Positions 1-10,623 of a stretch of 64,000 nucleotides of DNA are shown here, piece after piece (positions within the stretch are counted from its first letter, which is position 1; every line of letters begins with the position of its first letter). The DNA comes from Molossus alvarezi (lineage: Eukaryota > Chordata > Mammalia > Chiroptera > Molossidae). Made by a program: the position numbers and the translations under genes. The DNA lies in the NCBI GenBank assembly GCA_037176705.1, contig CM073895.1, positions 106,466,551 through 106,530,550 on the forward strand, given 5' to 3'. Under the pieces are notes generated by a model. It had not been told where the DNA came from. It saw nothing but the letters and a program-made list of their open reading frames with translations, and searched no databases.

Positions 1-849
1 TCAGACAAAGAGACACAAGACTTGCTGGTGCAGTCTTGGATATACTGAACTATGGGCAAAACTCTGTGAGAGCCAGGGGCCACATTCACTCAGTGGCATG
101 TTTTTCCCTGGGAAGTTAAGTACCTTTGCAGGGAAAGTGTGAACAAACATGTTCTAGTCAAACAACTGTTGGAATGAATGAATATTTCCATTTGGGTTAA
201 GGGAATGCACAGATCTTGAGTAACATGAACACTTTAACGTACATTCTCCTCGTTTTATAGGGAGATCCAGTCATATCATGGAAAGAACAACTAGGACAGA
301 GCACACTTATGTGTAGAATCAAAAGTTATCCCTTTTTGTGTTCTGTGTTGTTCATGGTTTCAAAGATTGGATCGTATTGTAGCCCATTTTTTTTTTTTAT
401 CCTCACCTGAGGATATTTTTCCATTTTTTGTACAGATAGAGTGGGAGGGAGAGAGAGGAAGGGAGAGAGAGAGAGAAACATCGACGTGAAGGGACACATC
501 GAGTGGCTGCCACCCGCACGACCAACCAGGGCCGGGGACAAACAGCAACCGAAGTACATACCCTTAGCGGGATCCAAACCCGGGTCTCTCCGGACCGCAG
601 GCCGACGCTCTAACCGCTGAGCCAAACTGGCCAGGGCTCAAGCCCATTTTTGAAGGCGATACTTGGAAAAACTTTGGTTTCTGCTGTAGCAGTTGGTTTC
701 ACATGATTCTTACTCAGAACAGTGAACCAACGTATGGCCTAGACTGAATCAATGGTAAGATTGATAACTACTGGTGTCACACATGTGCATTCCTGAAGCA
801 GTGAAACTGAACACATCTAAGGTGATGTAGTTGAAACATTGGTTGTCTC
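1..849 (+). repeat. Partial satellite monomer (M0) with SINE, 5' flank of L1 copy 1
   Basis: This is the terminal part of a subtype A monomer, cut by the window start. It matches 25711-26559 at a constant offset of 25,710 bp, including the SINE. It shares a g at 821 with copy 2 (26531), where copies 3-6 and the simple monomers I compared have a. Its last 17 bases (833-849) are the left target-site duplication of L1 copy 1. The portion that would contain the CENP-B box lies outside the window. Confidence 0.93.
387..639 (-). mobile_element. VES-like tRNA-derived SINE, copy 1, antisense to L1
   Basis: Read on the minus strand, the element begins with a tRNA-like head. It has an A box (tggctcagcgg, plus-strand positions 614-624) and a B box-like gggtttggatcc (570-581), the internal RNA polymerase III promoter. 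A CT-rich tract follows (plus strand GA-rich, about 449-478). It ends with a short palindrome (atcctcacctgaggat on the plus strand) and a 12-base A tail (plus-strand T run 387-398). This layout matches bat VES SINEs from established knowledge. The flanks duplicate agcccattttt (left about 381-391, right 641-651), which occurs once in the empty subtype A monomer. It is about 253 bp and appears full length. It has no coding capacity and depends on L1 proteins for movement. Confidence 0.9.
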
Positions 850-1669
850 GAATGACCGAAAAATGGCGGCGGAGTGAACGGAGCTACACATACCGTCTCC
901 CAGAACCAAACTGGTATTACAACTCTAACACAGACAAATCGACAGGAAAAACCAACAGAAAAGCAGTTTGGAGGACCATACAACGAGGGACACTGACTCC
1001 ATCCCGGTAGGCTTGCGAAGGCGCGAGACGGGGCTGGGAGCCCACGGTCGGCAGCTCGGCAGCGGCCTTCGCTGGGAGCAGCGCCCTCGGGTTACACTCC
1101 CAGTCGGCTCCACAGCGCAGCCGGGACAGAGGCTAAAACAGCCACAGCCACTCACCTTGGGCTCCGGCAGAGGGAGGGCAGACTGGACTGGAGCTGTGTC
1201 GGGACACTCGGGGTTTGGAGGGCGCTCGGAGCTTTGGCTGAGTGCAGCCACTCAGGACAGTGGCCACATTGCTCCTTCCCAGGGCTCTGAGGAGAGGCAG
1301 CAGCCCCTCCCTCGGAGATCCAACCCCACCCTGTGGGCCATTGAAGTGCTAATTGAGGCTCACTAACAACTAACATCTGCCCCACCCTCGTGAAAGCCCC
1401 TTGACTGAGCACCAGACGGAGTTTTTCAATCAACTGACAACCCAAAACTCATCAATTGACCTAGACTGCTAGCTCCAGGCAAAAAGCTAGAGGATAACAG
1501 TACGTTTCCTGGGCTGGCAACTTTAACCAGGAAAGTAAGACTTGACAGTGGTGTTCAACGTGGGTCCTCCCTCGCTCATCTAAACACAGGAGAGGGAGCC
1601 ACAAACAGCAGAACACCAACACCCACAGGGAGAACTTGACAGGCTCCAAAGCCCACAGTGATAGCCAAA
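850..1669 (+). promoter_or_regulatory. L1 5' UTR / internal promoter with YY1-like site, copy 1
   Basis: This GC- and CpG-rich segment precedes ORF1. Ten bases into the element lies aaaatggcggc (860-870). It contains the YY1 core ATGGCGGC at nearly the position of the YY1 site in the human L1 5' UTR, which helps place transcription initiation at the first base of the element. Its presence indicates an untruncated insertion. Open frames on both strands here begin only at GTG or TTG codons, so I do not call them genes. Promoter activity is inferred from family knowledge. Confidence 0.8.
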
Positions 1670-2551
1670 ATGGTGAAACACAGAAACAGAAGTCAAATGA
1701 AAGAGCAAGACACCTCCACCGAAGATGAGATCAATGTGGAGCAATTAGGCATGTTAACAGAGCTAGAATTCAGAGCCATGATCTTGAGGAAGTTGAACAG
1801 CATGAGTAAGGACATAGAGACACTGAAAATAAGCCAAATGGAAATTAAAAACCAACAAGAAGAGATAAAAAATGACATATCCGAAATGAAAAACACATTG
1901 GAAGGTTTAAAAAGCAGAGTAGGGGAAGCTGAGGACCGGATCAGTGAATTAGAAGACAGGGTAGAAAAAATCAACCAATCAGAAAAACAAAAGGAAAAAA
2001 CTATTAAAAAACAGGAAGACAGCTTAAGAGAACTATGGGACAACTGGAAACGGAATAATGTTCGCATCATAGGAGTCCCCGAAGAAGAAGAAAATGAGCA
2101 AGGGATAGAGAATATATTCAAAAAAATAGTGAGAGAAAACTTCCCTAATTTGGTGAAGGAAGAAGGCATTCATGTCCAAGAAGCACAGAGAGTCCCAAGT
2201 AAGAAGAACCCAAACAGGTCCACACCAAGACACATAGTAATTAAAATGCCACAAATTAAAGACAAAGAGAGAATCCTAAAAGCAGCAAGAGATAAGCAAC
2301 AGGTTACCTACAAAGGGAACCCCATAAGGCTCTCAGCGGACTTCTCACAAGAAACACTACAGGCCAGAAGAGAATGGCATGAAGTAATCAAAGTCATGAA
2401 AAACAAGAATCTGAATCCAAGACTACTCTACCCAGCAAGGCTATCATTCAAAATAGAAGATCAAATAAAGAGCTTCCCAGACAAAAAAAGGCTAAGGGAA
2501 TACATTAGCACCAAACCAGCACTGCAAGAAATGTTAAAAGGACTGCTGTAA
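1670..2551 (+). CDS. ORF1: L1 ORF1p, RNA-binding chaperone, copy 1
   Basis: ORF1p trimerises, coats L1 RNA and acts as a nucleic-acid chaperone in the cytoplasmic L1 particle. From the ATG at 1670 (MVKHRNRSQ) the protein is 293 aa; an upstream in-frame GTG at 1658 is not a likely eukaryotic start. Residues about 35-127 are rich in heptad-like leucine, isoleucine and charged residues, as in the L1 coiled coil (for example EAEDRISELEDRVEKI at 86-101). The RRM-like domain opens at NVRIIGVPE (130-138), and the C-terminal domain carries YPARLSFKIEDQIKSFPDKK. The human protein is 338 aa, so the N-terminal and coiled-coil part is shorter here. The frame is uninterrupted and Q195 is present. Translation is plausible, but nothing in the sequence proves expression. 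Confidence 0.93.
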   Translation: MVKHRNRSQMKEQDTSTEDEINVEQLGMLTELEFRAMILRKLNSMSKDIETLKISQMEIKNQQEEIKNDISEMKNTLEGLKSRVGEAEDRISELEDRVEKINQSEKQKEKTIKKQEDSLRELWDNWKRNNVRIIGVPEEEENEQGIENIFKKIVRENFPNLVKEEGIHVQEAQRVPSKKNPNRSTPRHIVIKMPQIKDKERILKAARDKQQVTYKGNPIRLSADFSQETLQARREWHEVIKVMKNKNLNPRLLYPARLSFKIEDQIKSFPDKKRLREYISTKPALQEMLKGLL

Positions 2552-2596
2552 TTAGCAGTAGAAATGGGAAGAAAAATAAAACCACACTAAACAAAA

Positions 2597-5500
2597 ATGG
2601 CAATAAATAAGTACATATCAATAATCACATTAAACGTAAATGGATTGAATGCTCCCATAAAGAGACACAGAGTAGCTGATTGGATAAGAAAGCATGACTC
2701 ATCTATATGTTGTTTACAAGAGACCCACCTCTCAACAAAAGACTCACATAGGTTGAAAGTGAAGGGATGGAAAAAAATTTTCCGAGCAAATGGAAAGCAA
2801 AAAAAAGCTGGGGTAGCAATTCTCATATCTGATAAAATAGATTTCAAAATGAAGACCATAACTAGAGACAAAGACGGCCACTACATAATCTTGAAAGGAT
2901 CTATCCAACAGGAAGATATAACCTTGATAAACATATATGCACCCAATATAGGAGCACCAAAATATATTAAAAATCTTCTGGAGGACTTCCAAGGAGAAAT
3001 CGACAATAATACAATCATAGCAGGGGACTTCAACACCCCGTTGACAGCACTGGATAGATCCTCTAGGCAAAAAATTAGCAAGGAAACAGAGACTCTAAAT
3101 GAAGCACTAGACCAAATGGATTTAATAGATATCTACAGAGAATTACACCCCAAAACTACAGAATATACATTCTTCTCAAGTGCACATGGGACATTCTCAA
3201 AGATAGACCACATGATAGGACACAAACTAAATCTCTACAAGTTCAAGAAGATTGAAATCATATCAAGCATCTTCTCAGATCACAATGGCATGAAACTAGA
3301 AATCAATTGCAACAAGAACATGCAAAGACATTTCAACACATGGAGGCTAAATAGCATGTTATTAAACAATGAATGGGTCACCGAGGAGATCAAGGAAGAA
3401 ATTAAAAACTTCCTGGAAACCAATGAAAATGAACACACAACAACACAAAATCTATGGGATGCAGCGAAAGCAGTTCTGAGAGGGAAGTTCATAGCACTAC
3501 AGGCCTACCTCAAAAAACAAGAAAAATTTCTAATTGACTGTCTAACCTCACAACTTAAAGAATTAGAAAGCAAACAAAAAGAAAACCCCAGAGCAAGTAG
3601 AAGGAAGGAAATAGTAAAGATCAGAGCAGAAATAAATGACATAGAGACCAAAAAAACAATTCAAAGGATCAATGAAACAAAGAGCTGGTTTTTCGAAAAG
3701 ATAAACAAGATTGATGGACCCTTAGCTAGACTCACCAAGAAACAAAGAGAGAGAACCCAAATATACAAAATCAGAAATGAAAGAGGAGAAGTAACAACCA
3801 ACACCACGGAAATACAAAAGATCGTTAACAACTACTATGAACAACTATATGGCAACAAATTCGACAATCTAAGCGAAATGGACAAATTTCTAGAAACACA
3901 CAGTCTCCCAAAACTATTCCCGGAAGAGATAGAAAACTTGAACAGACCAATAACAACTAAGGAAATTGAAGAGGTAATCCAGACTCTCCCAGCAAACAAA
4001 AGCCCAGGCCCAGATGGTTTCACAGGGGAGTTTTACCGAACATTCCAAAAAGAACTAACACCCATTCTCCTCAAACTATTTCAAAAAATTCAAGAAGAAG
4101 GAAGACTTCCAAACACGTTCTATGAGGCCAGCATAATTCTAATTCTAAAACCGGAAAAAGACACTACGAAGAAAGAAAACTACAGGCCAATATCCCTGAT
4201 GAACTTAGACGCCAAAATCCTGAACAAAATATTAGCAAATCGGATCCAGAAATACATCAAGAAAATTATTCACCATGACCAAGTGGGATTCATTCCAGGG
4301 ATGCAAGGCTGGTACAATATTCGCAAATCAATAAACGTGATACACCACATAAACAAAATGAAGAATAAAAACCACATGATCATATCAATAGATGCTGAAA
4401 AAGCATTCGACAAAATCCAGCATCCATTTCTGATAAAAACGCTCAGCAATGTAGGAATAGAGGGATCATATCTCGACATAATAAAGGCCATATATGAAAG
4501 ACCTACAGCCAACATCATACTCAATGGGCAGAAACTAAAAACATTTCCATTAAGAACAGGAACAAGACAGGGATGTCCACTTTCGCCACTCTTATTTTAC
4601 ATTGTACTGGAAGTCTTAGCCACAGCAATCAGACATGAAGAAAAAATTAAAGGGATCCAAATTGGAAAGGAGGAAGTGAAACTGTCATTATTTGCAGATG
4701 ACATGATATTGTACATAGAAAACCCTAAAGACTCCATCAAAAATCTATTAGACTTAATAAATGAATTTGGCAAAGTAGCAGGATACAAAATTAACGTCAA
4801 GAAATCGACGGCATTCTTGTACATCAATGATGAACTCACAGAAAGAGAAACTGAAAAAACAATCCCATTTACCATCGCTCCAAAAAAATTACGATACCTA
4901 GGAATAAACTTAACCAAAGAAGTAAAGGACCTATTTGCAGAAAACTACAGGTCATTGAAAAAAGAAATAGAGGAAGATATAAAAAAGTGGAAGCACATAC
5001 CCTGTTCATGGATTGGAAGAATTAACATAATTAAAATGTCCATACTACCCAAAGCAATCTATAGATTCAATGCAATCCCCATCAAAATACCAACGACATA
5101 TTTCATAGAACTAGAACAAATACTTCAAAAGTTCATATGGAACCAAAAAAGACCTCGAATAGCCACAGCAATCTTGAAAAAGAAGAACAAAGTAGGTGGG
5201 ATCACAATACCAGATATCAGGTTATACTACAAAGCGACTGTAACCAAAACAGCCTGGTACTGGCACAAGAACAGGCATATAGACCAGTGGAACAGAATTG
5301 AAAACCCAGAAATGGACCCAAGGCAATACGCTCAATTAATATTTGACAAAGGTGGCAAGAGCATACAGTGGAGTCAAGACAGCCTCTTTAATAAATGGTG
5401 TTGGGAAAATTGGACAGCTACATGCAAAAAAATGAAACTAGACCATCAACTTACACCATACACCAAAATAAACTCAAAATGGATAAAAGACTTAATTGTG

Positions 5501-5755
5501 ACCCGTGAATCCATAAAAATTCTAGAAGAAAATGTAGGCAACAAAATTTCGGACATCATACGGAGCAGAATTTTCACTGATACATCACCTAAGGCAACAG
5601 AAATAAAGGAGAAAATGAACACATGGGACTACATAAAACTAAAAAGCTTCTGCACAGCAAAAGAAACAATCATCAAAATGGAAAGGCAACCCACTGTATG
5701 GGAGAACATCATTGCCAATGATGTATCAGATAAGGGGTTAATTTCCAATATATAG
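2597..5755 (+). CDS. ORF2: L1 ORF2p, endonuclease-reverse transcriptase, C-terminally truncated, copy 1
   Basis: ORF2p nicks the target DNA and reverse-transcribes L1 RNA from the nick. The ATG at 2597 follows ORF1 by 45 bp. The AP-like endonuclease (about 1-238) keeps N13, E42, D144, N146, D204, D228 and H229, which line up with human N14, E43, D145, N147, D205, D229 and H230. The reverse transcriptase keeps SIDAEKAFD (catalytic D599), [14 protein letters not shown] and FADD (F699-D702). The frame stops at TAG 5753-5755 (codon 1053), yet the same frame stays open to 6421. The full frame would be 1,275 codons including its terminal stop, the usual L1 length. The protein made would lack the C-terminal cysteine-rich segment, which is needed for efficient retrotransposition in studied L1s. 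The same TAG is in all six copies. Confidence 0.93.
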   Translation: MAINKYISIITLNVNGLNAPIKRHRVADWIRKHDSSICCLQETHLSTKDSHRLKVKGWKKIFRANGKQKKAGVAILISDKIDFKMKTITRDKDGHYIILKGSIQQEDITLINIYAPNIGAPKYIKNLLEDFQGEIDNNTIIAGDFNTPLTALDRSSRQKISKETETLNEALDQMDLIDIYRELHPKTTEYTFFSSAHGTFSKIDHMIGHKLNLYKFKKIEIISSIFSDHNGMKLEINCNKNMQRHFNTWRLNSMLLNNEWVTEEIKEEIKNFLETNENEHTTTQNLWDAAKAVLRGKFIALQAYLKKQEKFLIDCLTSQLKELESKQKENPRASRRKEIVKIRAEINDIETKKTIQRINETKSWFFEKINKIDGPLARLTKKQRERTQIYKIRNERGEVTTNTTEIQKIVNNYYEQLYGNKFDNLSEMDKFLETHSLPKLFPEEIENLNRPITTKEIEEVIQTLPANKSPGPDGFTGEFYRTFQKELTPILLKLFQKIQEEGRLPNTFYEASIILILKPEKDTTKKENYRPISLMNLDAKILNKILANRIQKYIKKIIHHDQVGFIPGMQGWYNIRKSINVIHHINKMKNKNHMIISIDAEKAFDKIQHPFLIKTLSNVGIEGSYLDIIKAIYERPTANIILNGQKLKTFPLRTGTRQGCPLSPLLFYIVLEVLATAIRHEEKIKGIQIGKEEVKLSLFADDMILYIENPKDSIKNLLDLINEFGKVAGYKINVKKSTAFLYINDELTERETEKTIPFTIAPKKLRYLGINLTKEVKDLFAENYRSLKKEIEEDIKKWKHIPCSWIGRINIIKMSILPKAIYRFNAIPIKIPTTYFIELEQILQKFIWNQKRPRIATAILKKKNKVGGITIPDIRLYYKATVTKTAWYWHKNRHIDQWNRIENPEMDPRQYAQLIFDKGGKSIQWSQDSLFNKWCWENWTATCKKMKLDHQLTPYTKINSKWIKDLIVTRESIKILEENVGNKISDIIRSRIFTDTSPKATEIKEKMNTWDYIKLKSFCTAKETIIKMERQPTVWENIIANDVSDKGLISNI

Positions 5756-6421
5756 AGAGTGCTCATACAACTCCACAAAAGGAAGACAAAGAACCCAATT
5801 AAAAAATGGGCAGAGGAGCTGAATAGACACCTCTCCAAACAGGACATACAAATGGCCAAGAGACATATGAAGAAATGCTCAACATCACTAATCATCAGAG
5901 AGATGCAAATTAAAACAACAATGAGGTATCACCTCACACCTGTCAGAATGGCCGCCATCAACAAATCATCAAACAACAAGTGTTGGCGAGGGTGTGGAGA
6001 AAAGGGGACTCTAATACACTGCTGGTGGGAATGCAGACTGGTGCAGCCGCTATGGAAAACAATATGGTGCTACCTCAAAAAATTAAAAATTGAACTTCCA
6101 TTTGACCCAGTGATCCCACTGTTGGGAATATACCCTAAGAAGCCTGAAACACCAATCAGGAAGAATATATGTACCCCCATGTTCATAGCAGCACTATTTA
6201 CAATAGCTAAGATCTGGAAACAGCCCAAGTGTCCACCAGTAGACGAATGGATAAAAAAGCTGTGGTACATATACACAATGGAGTACTATGCAGCGGTAAG
6301 AAAGAAAGATCTCTTATCCTTTGAGACGATATGGAGGGACCTGGAAAGTATTATCCTAAGTGAAAGAAGCCAAGCAGAAAAAGACAAATACCACATGATC
6401 TCACTTATATACGGAATATAA
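5756..6421 (+). pseudogene. ORF2: L1 ORF2 C-terminal remnant after premature TAG, copy 1
   Basis: The segment continues in the ORF2 frame, starting directly after the TAG with AGA (R) and GTG (V), and ends at TAA 6419-6421. It encodes the conserved L1 ORF2 tail, with [25 protein letters not shown] and the cysteine motif [18 protein letters not shown] (first Cys is codon 1129 of the full frame). It also carries the [19 protein letters not shown] and [13 protein letters not shown] regions. There is no ATG near its start, so translation would require stop-codon readthrough or reinitiation. I treat it as a separated remnant. Confidence 0.88.
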
Positions 6422-6686
6422 TGAAATAACAGTCTGAGGAATACAGTAAACCCAGACACATGGAAGTAGGGCACAGACTGACATCCCTCAGAAGAGGGGA
6501 TGGGGGGTGGGGGGGTGGGAAGAGATAAACCACAGAACTTATATGCATGTATGCATGACCAATGGACATGGACAACTAAGCCGGGGACAGGGTGGAGGGG
6601 GGGGTGGGGGTGCCAATGGGGTAAAAGGTAAAATATCTGTAACAAAAATAAATAAAAAAGCTGTGGTACATATACAAAAAAAAAAA
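6422..6686 (+). other. L1 3' UTR, polyadenylation signal and poly(A), copy 1
   Basis: Two G-rich tracts (6496-6519 and 6583-6611) each have at least four runs of three or more G, the G-rich motif typical of L1 3' UTRs. Overlapping AATAAA signals lie at 6647-6652 and 6651-6656. The 24 bases 6652-6675 repeat 6251-6274 of the ORF2 tail exactly, and an 11-base A run follows. The distance from the signal to the A run suits normal cleavage, so the copied piece may be part of the RNA end or may come from template switching. Confidence 0.85.
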
Positions 6687-6703
6687 GAAACATTCGTTGT
6701 CTC
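6687..6703 (+). repeat. Right target-site duplication of L1, copy 1
   Basis: gaaacattcgttgtctc duplicates 833-849 with one mismatch at 6695 (c for g). The same c is found in the right duplication of every L1 whose 3' end is in the window: 32398-32414, 40474-40490, 48552-48568 and 56630-56646. The change therefore arose before the L1 was multiplied. Confidence 0.93.
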
Positions 6704-8663
6704 CATGCAAGGAGTAAATCCATGAATTGGAAGACACTGACAATACCAAGGGTTTTTCACACTGAACATCTCTGTGAATGAGAACAAGAGGAGTGTTCTA
6801 GAGAAAATGCACTTGTGCAGTGGAGCTGGGTATGCATTTCAGTTACGTACACACTAACTATGCCCGGTGTGCAGGGCATACTTTACATTGGAGTGTCAAA
6901 CAGTGTTGTAAGTAAATGGAGGTGTCTACCTTCTTTCCTATGTGACCAGGAAAGTCAACCTGTACTAGTTGATGAGGCAGCCTTTCCACATACTACCTTT
7001 TAGCCCTGCATATGTGTGTTTGCCTGGAAGTGTCTATGAGTCATCTTGATATCCAACAAAGGCTGGGCTGCATAAATCAAACACATTGGTTAGGGCAATG
7101 TTCAGGTCATGGAAATCTATACCCTATTCAGTTCTACACACATTCTTTAAAGTTGTGACCGAATGAATCAGTGTCATTCTTGGTTCCATCATACATTTCA
7201 CTGTTTGTACCGATTTCCTCAAACAACATAAGGAGAAGATACCTGTCTACTCCTGAGAATTCAAAGTAAACGCTTTCCATCATTGTGAAATGCTGGAATT
7301 GTACCTTGTTCATGAATGGAATCTCCCGAACCTATATTTCTAATTCCCTGTGACAAATTCAGCCTATTTCTTGATAACTGACAAGTACTCAATCCCCTTA
7401 TTCCACCCATTAGAACAAAAAAGGGATCAATTTAAAAGAGGGACTGTCAGTCTTTGAACAATGGTCATGGATTCACTTGTTTCAAGACTATTTCCCTGAA
7501 GATCCTATGGAAATACACAGGCATAGTCAAAAGTGTTCATGACTGGTGTTCTTTCTGTGCAGAATAATAGAATAACATTCAGTTCAAGAGCAGAATGGAA
7601 ACCTTAATACGGTTGCAGTGTCCAATGGACTGTTCAGTGGCTCCCTGTTCAAAGAACTGTGTTCCAATAGACCACCTTCTTCAAATAATATCCAAATATT
7701 GAGAAAAAGATTCAAGGGCTATACCCGCTTCACACGAAATGGAACCATCAATGTTGTACTGTTTTTCAGATTACGTGTTCTTAGTACAGTTGTGGAAAGT
7801 ATTCATTTAAGGAAATGTGGCTACCTGACTCTTGATAGGTCCTTAGATATACTTTTCACTCTAGTTTGATTGTAGGAGAGTGTATACAAACCAAACGTAT
7901 TCCAAATGAACTGTGTTAGAACTCTTCACTTCAGTGGCACCAAAGTCACTTCCATGAAGCCTAGAGCGTGAAGATCCTCAAAGCATATGTTGTTTTGGTT
8001 AAGTGTTTAAGAAATGTCCATTTGTAAAGGTGGAATCACACTTAAACTTCGCAGAGTAAGTTTCTTTCCCTTGTTCCAGACTAAGAGATACAAGACTTGC
8101 TGGTGCAGTCTTGGATATACTGAACTATGGGCAAAACTCTGTGAGAGCCAGGGCCACATTCACTCAGTGGCATGTTTCTCCCAGGGAAGTTAATTACCTT
8201 TGCAGGGAAAGTGTGAACAAACATGTTCTAGTCAAACAACTGTTGGAATGAATGAATATCTCCATTTGGGTTAAGTGAATGCACAGATCTTGAGTAACAT
8301 GAACACTTTAACGTACATTCTCCTCGTTTTATAGGGAGATCCAGTCATATCATGGAAAGAACCACTAGGACAGAGCACACTTATGTGTAGAATCAAAAGT
8401 TATCCCTTTTTCTGTTCTGTGTTGTTCTTGGTTTCAAAGATTGCATCGTCTTGAAGCCCATTTTTGAAGGCGATACTTGGAGAAAGTTTGGTTTCTGCTG
8501 TAGCAGTTGGTTTCACATGATTCTTACTCAGAACAGTGAACCAACGTATGTCCAAGACTGAATCAATGGAAAGATTGATAACTACTGGTGTCACACATGT
8601 GCATTCTTGAAGCAGTGAAACTGAACACATCTAAAGTGATGTAGTTGAAACATTGGTTGTCTC
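6704..8663 (+). repeat. Satellite monomer M1 (simple, subtype A)
   Basis: This 1,960-bp monomer has no SINE or L1. Despite lying directly after L1 copy 1, its sequence is not that of the other L1 3' flanks (c at 6762 and the gagctgggtatgc variant). It matches M9 (22379-24338) at an offset of 15,675 bp with very few differences; one I saw is at 7886 (caaaccaaacg against caaacgaaacg in M9). Open frames in it start at GTG and vary between monomers, so no gene is called. Confidence 0.93.
7723..7739 (-). promoter_or_regulatory. CENP-B box, M1
   Basis: The plus strand reads acccgcttcacacgaaa, whose reverse complement is tttcgtgtgaagcgggt. This satisfies all nine fixed bases of the CENP-B box consensus NTTCGNNNNANNCGGGN. 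CENP-B binds this site through its N-terminal DNA-binding domain and contributes to centromeric chromatin. By chance, nine fixed bases on both strands of a 1,960-bp monomer would be expected about 0.015 times. Binding is inferred. Confidence 0.78.
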
Positions 8664-10623
8664 CATGCAAGGAGTAAATCCATGAATTGGAAGACACTGA
8701 CAATACCAAGGGTTTTTCACATTGAACATCTCTGTGAATGAGAACAAGAGGAGTTTTTTAGAGAAAATGCACTTGTGCAGTGGACCTGGGTATCCATTTC
8801 AATTACTTACACACTAACTATGCCAGGTTTGCAGGGCATACTTTACATTGGAGTGTCAAACAGTGTTGTAAGTAGATGCAGGTGTCTACCTTCTTTCCTA
8901 TGTGACCAGGAAAGTCAACCTGTACTAGTTGATGAGGCAGCCTTTCCACATACTACCTATTAGCACAGCATATGTGTTATTTGCCTGGAAGTGTCTATGA
9001 GTCAGCTTGATATCCAGCAAAGGCTGGGCTGCAGAAATCAAACACATTGTTTAGGGCAATGTTCAGGTCATGGAAATCTATACCCTATTCAGTTCTACAC
9101 ACATTTTTTAAAGTTGTGAACGAATGAATCAGTGTCATTCTTGGATCCATCATACATTTCACTGTTTGTGCCGATTTCCTCAAAAAACATAAGGAGTAGA
9201 TACCTGTTTTCTCCTGAGAATTCAAAGTAAACGCTTTCCATCATTGTGAAATGCTGGAATTGTACCTTGTTCATGAATGGAATCTCCCGAACCTATCTTT
9301 CTAATTCCCTGTGACCAATTCAGCCTATTTCTTGATAACTGCCAAGTACTCAATCCCCTTATTCCAGCCATTAGAACAAAAAAGGGATCAATTTAAAAGA
9401 GGGAGTGTCAGTCTTTGAACGATGGGCATGGATTCACTTGTTTCAAGACTATTTCCCCGAAGAACCTATGGGAATACACTGGCATAGTCAAAAGTGTTCA
9501 TGACTGGTGTTCTTTCTGTGCAGAATAATAGAATAACATTCAGTTCAAGAGCAGAATGGAAACCTTAATACGGTTGCAGTGTCCAATGGACAGTTTAGTG
9601 GCTCCCTGTTCAAAGAACTGTGTCCAATAGACAACCTTCTTCAAATAATATCCAAATATTGAGAAAAAGATTCTAGGGCTATACCCGCTTCACACGAAAT
9701 GGAACCACCACTGTTGTACTGTTTTTCATATTACGTGTTCTTAGTACAGTTGTGGAAAGTATTGATTTAAGGAAATGTGGCTACCTGACTCTTGATAGGT
9801 CCTTAGATATACTTTTCACTCTAGTTTGATTGTAGGAGAGTGTATACAAACCAAACCTATTCCAAATGAACTGTGTTAGAACTATTCACTTCAGTGGCAC
9901 CAAAGTCACTTCCATAAAGCCTAGAGCGTGAGGATCCTCAAAGCATCTGTTGTTTTGGTTAAGTGTTTAAGAAATGTCCATTTCTGAAGGTGGAATCACA
10001 CTTAAGCTTCGCAGTGTAAGTTTCTTTCCCTTGTTCCAGACAAAGAGACACAAGTCTTGCTGGTGCAGTCTTGGATATACTGAACTATGGGCAAAACTCT
10101 GTGAGAGCCAGGGCCACATTCACTCAGTGGCATGTTTCTCCCAAGGAAGTTAATTACCTTTGCAGGGAAAGTGTGAACAAACATGTTCTAGTCAAACAAC
10201 TGTTGGAATGAATGAATATCTCCATTTGGGTTAAGTGAATGCACAGATCTTGAGTAACATGAACACTTTAACGTACATTCTCCTCGTTTTATAGGGAGAT
10301 CCAGTCATATCATGGAAAGAACAACTAGGACAGAGCACACTTATGTGTAGAATCAAAAGTTATCCCTTTTTGTGTTCTGTGTTGTACATGGTTTCAAAGA
10401 TTGGATCGTCTTGAAGCCCATTTTTGAAGGCGATACTTGGAAAAAGTTTGGTTTCTGCTGTCGCAGTTGGTTTCACATGATTCTTACTCAGAACAGTGAA
10501 CCAACGTATGTCCAAGACTGAATCAATGGAAAGATTGATAACTACTGGTTTCACACATGTGCATTCTTGAAGCAGTGAAACTGAACACATCTAAAGTGAT
10601 GAAGTTGAAACATTGGTTGTCTC
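8664..10623 (+). repeat. Satellite monomer M2 (simple, subtype A)
   Basis: This 1,960-bp monomer is nearly identical to the first part of M10 (24339 to about 25533) at an offset of 15,675 bp. Both share gagttttttagag, tagcacagc, gtgccgatt and gaacgatgggcatgg, which the L1-unit monomers M11-M14 lack. It has no SINE at the site used in M10. No credible coding region was seen. Confidence 0.93.
9683..9699 (-). promoter_or_regulatory. CENP-B box, M2
   Basis: The 17-bp site is identical to that of M1 and lies 1,960 bp downstream, at the same place in the monomer. All nine consensus bases are intact. Confidence 0.78.

Larger units (their letters stand above)
850..6686 (+). mobile_element. LINE-1 retrotransposon, full length, copy 1
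   Basis: The element has every L1 part in order: an 820-bp GC-rich 5' UTR (850-1669), ORF1 (1670-2551), a 45-bp spacer, ORF2 (2597-6421, broken by TAG at 5753-5755), a G-rich 3' UTR and an 11-base poly(A) (6676-6686). It is flanked by 17-bp duplications, gaaacattggttgtctc at 833-849 and gaaacattcgttgtctc at 6687-6703, which differ by one base (g to c at 6695). The uninterrupted site is present in the simple monomers. The bottom-strand nick inferred from the duplication (GTTTC/AAC) resembles the L1 endonuclease preference TTTT/AA. The total length of 5,837 bp is close to the roughly 6 kb usual for mammalian L1. Confidence 0.97.

Noticed and set aside
387..639. tRNA gene on the minus strand, suggested by A and B boxes
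   Set aside because: The tRNA-like part is followed by a SINE body, a CT-rich tract and an A tail. It is a tRNA-derived SINE head, not a functional tRNA gene.
925..1445. Open frames of 97-132 codons on both strands in the L1 5' UTR, including antisense ones that recall primate L1 ORF0
   Set aside because: They begin at GTG or TTG and not ATG (968 TTG; 1251 GTG and 1445 TTG on the minus strand). They lie in GC-rich DNA where open frames are common, and their repetition only reflects copying of the L1.
1693..2871. Long minus-strand frames opposite L1 ORF1 and ORF2
   Set aside because: They are mirror frames of the A-rich L1 coding strand and recur only because the L1 does.
850..6686. Endogenous retrovirus as the source of the reverse transcriptase
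   Set aside because: There are no LTRs, gag, protease or env. The endonuclease-reverse transcriptase order, poly(A) tail and target duplication are those of a LINE.
6815..7869. Short plus-strand frames of 62 and 83 codons in satellite monomers
   Set aside because: They start at GTG, have no recognisable domain, and are interrupted or altered in several monomers (M3, M6, M7), so there is no sign of selection on a protein.
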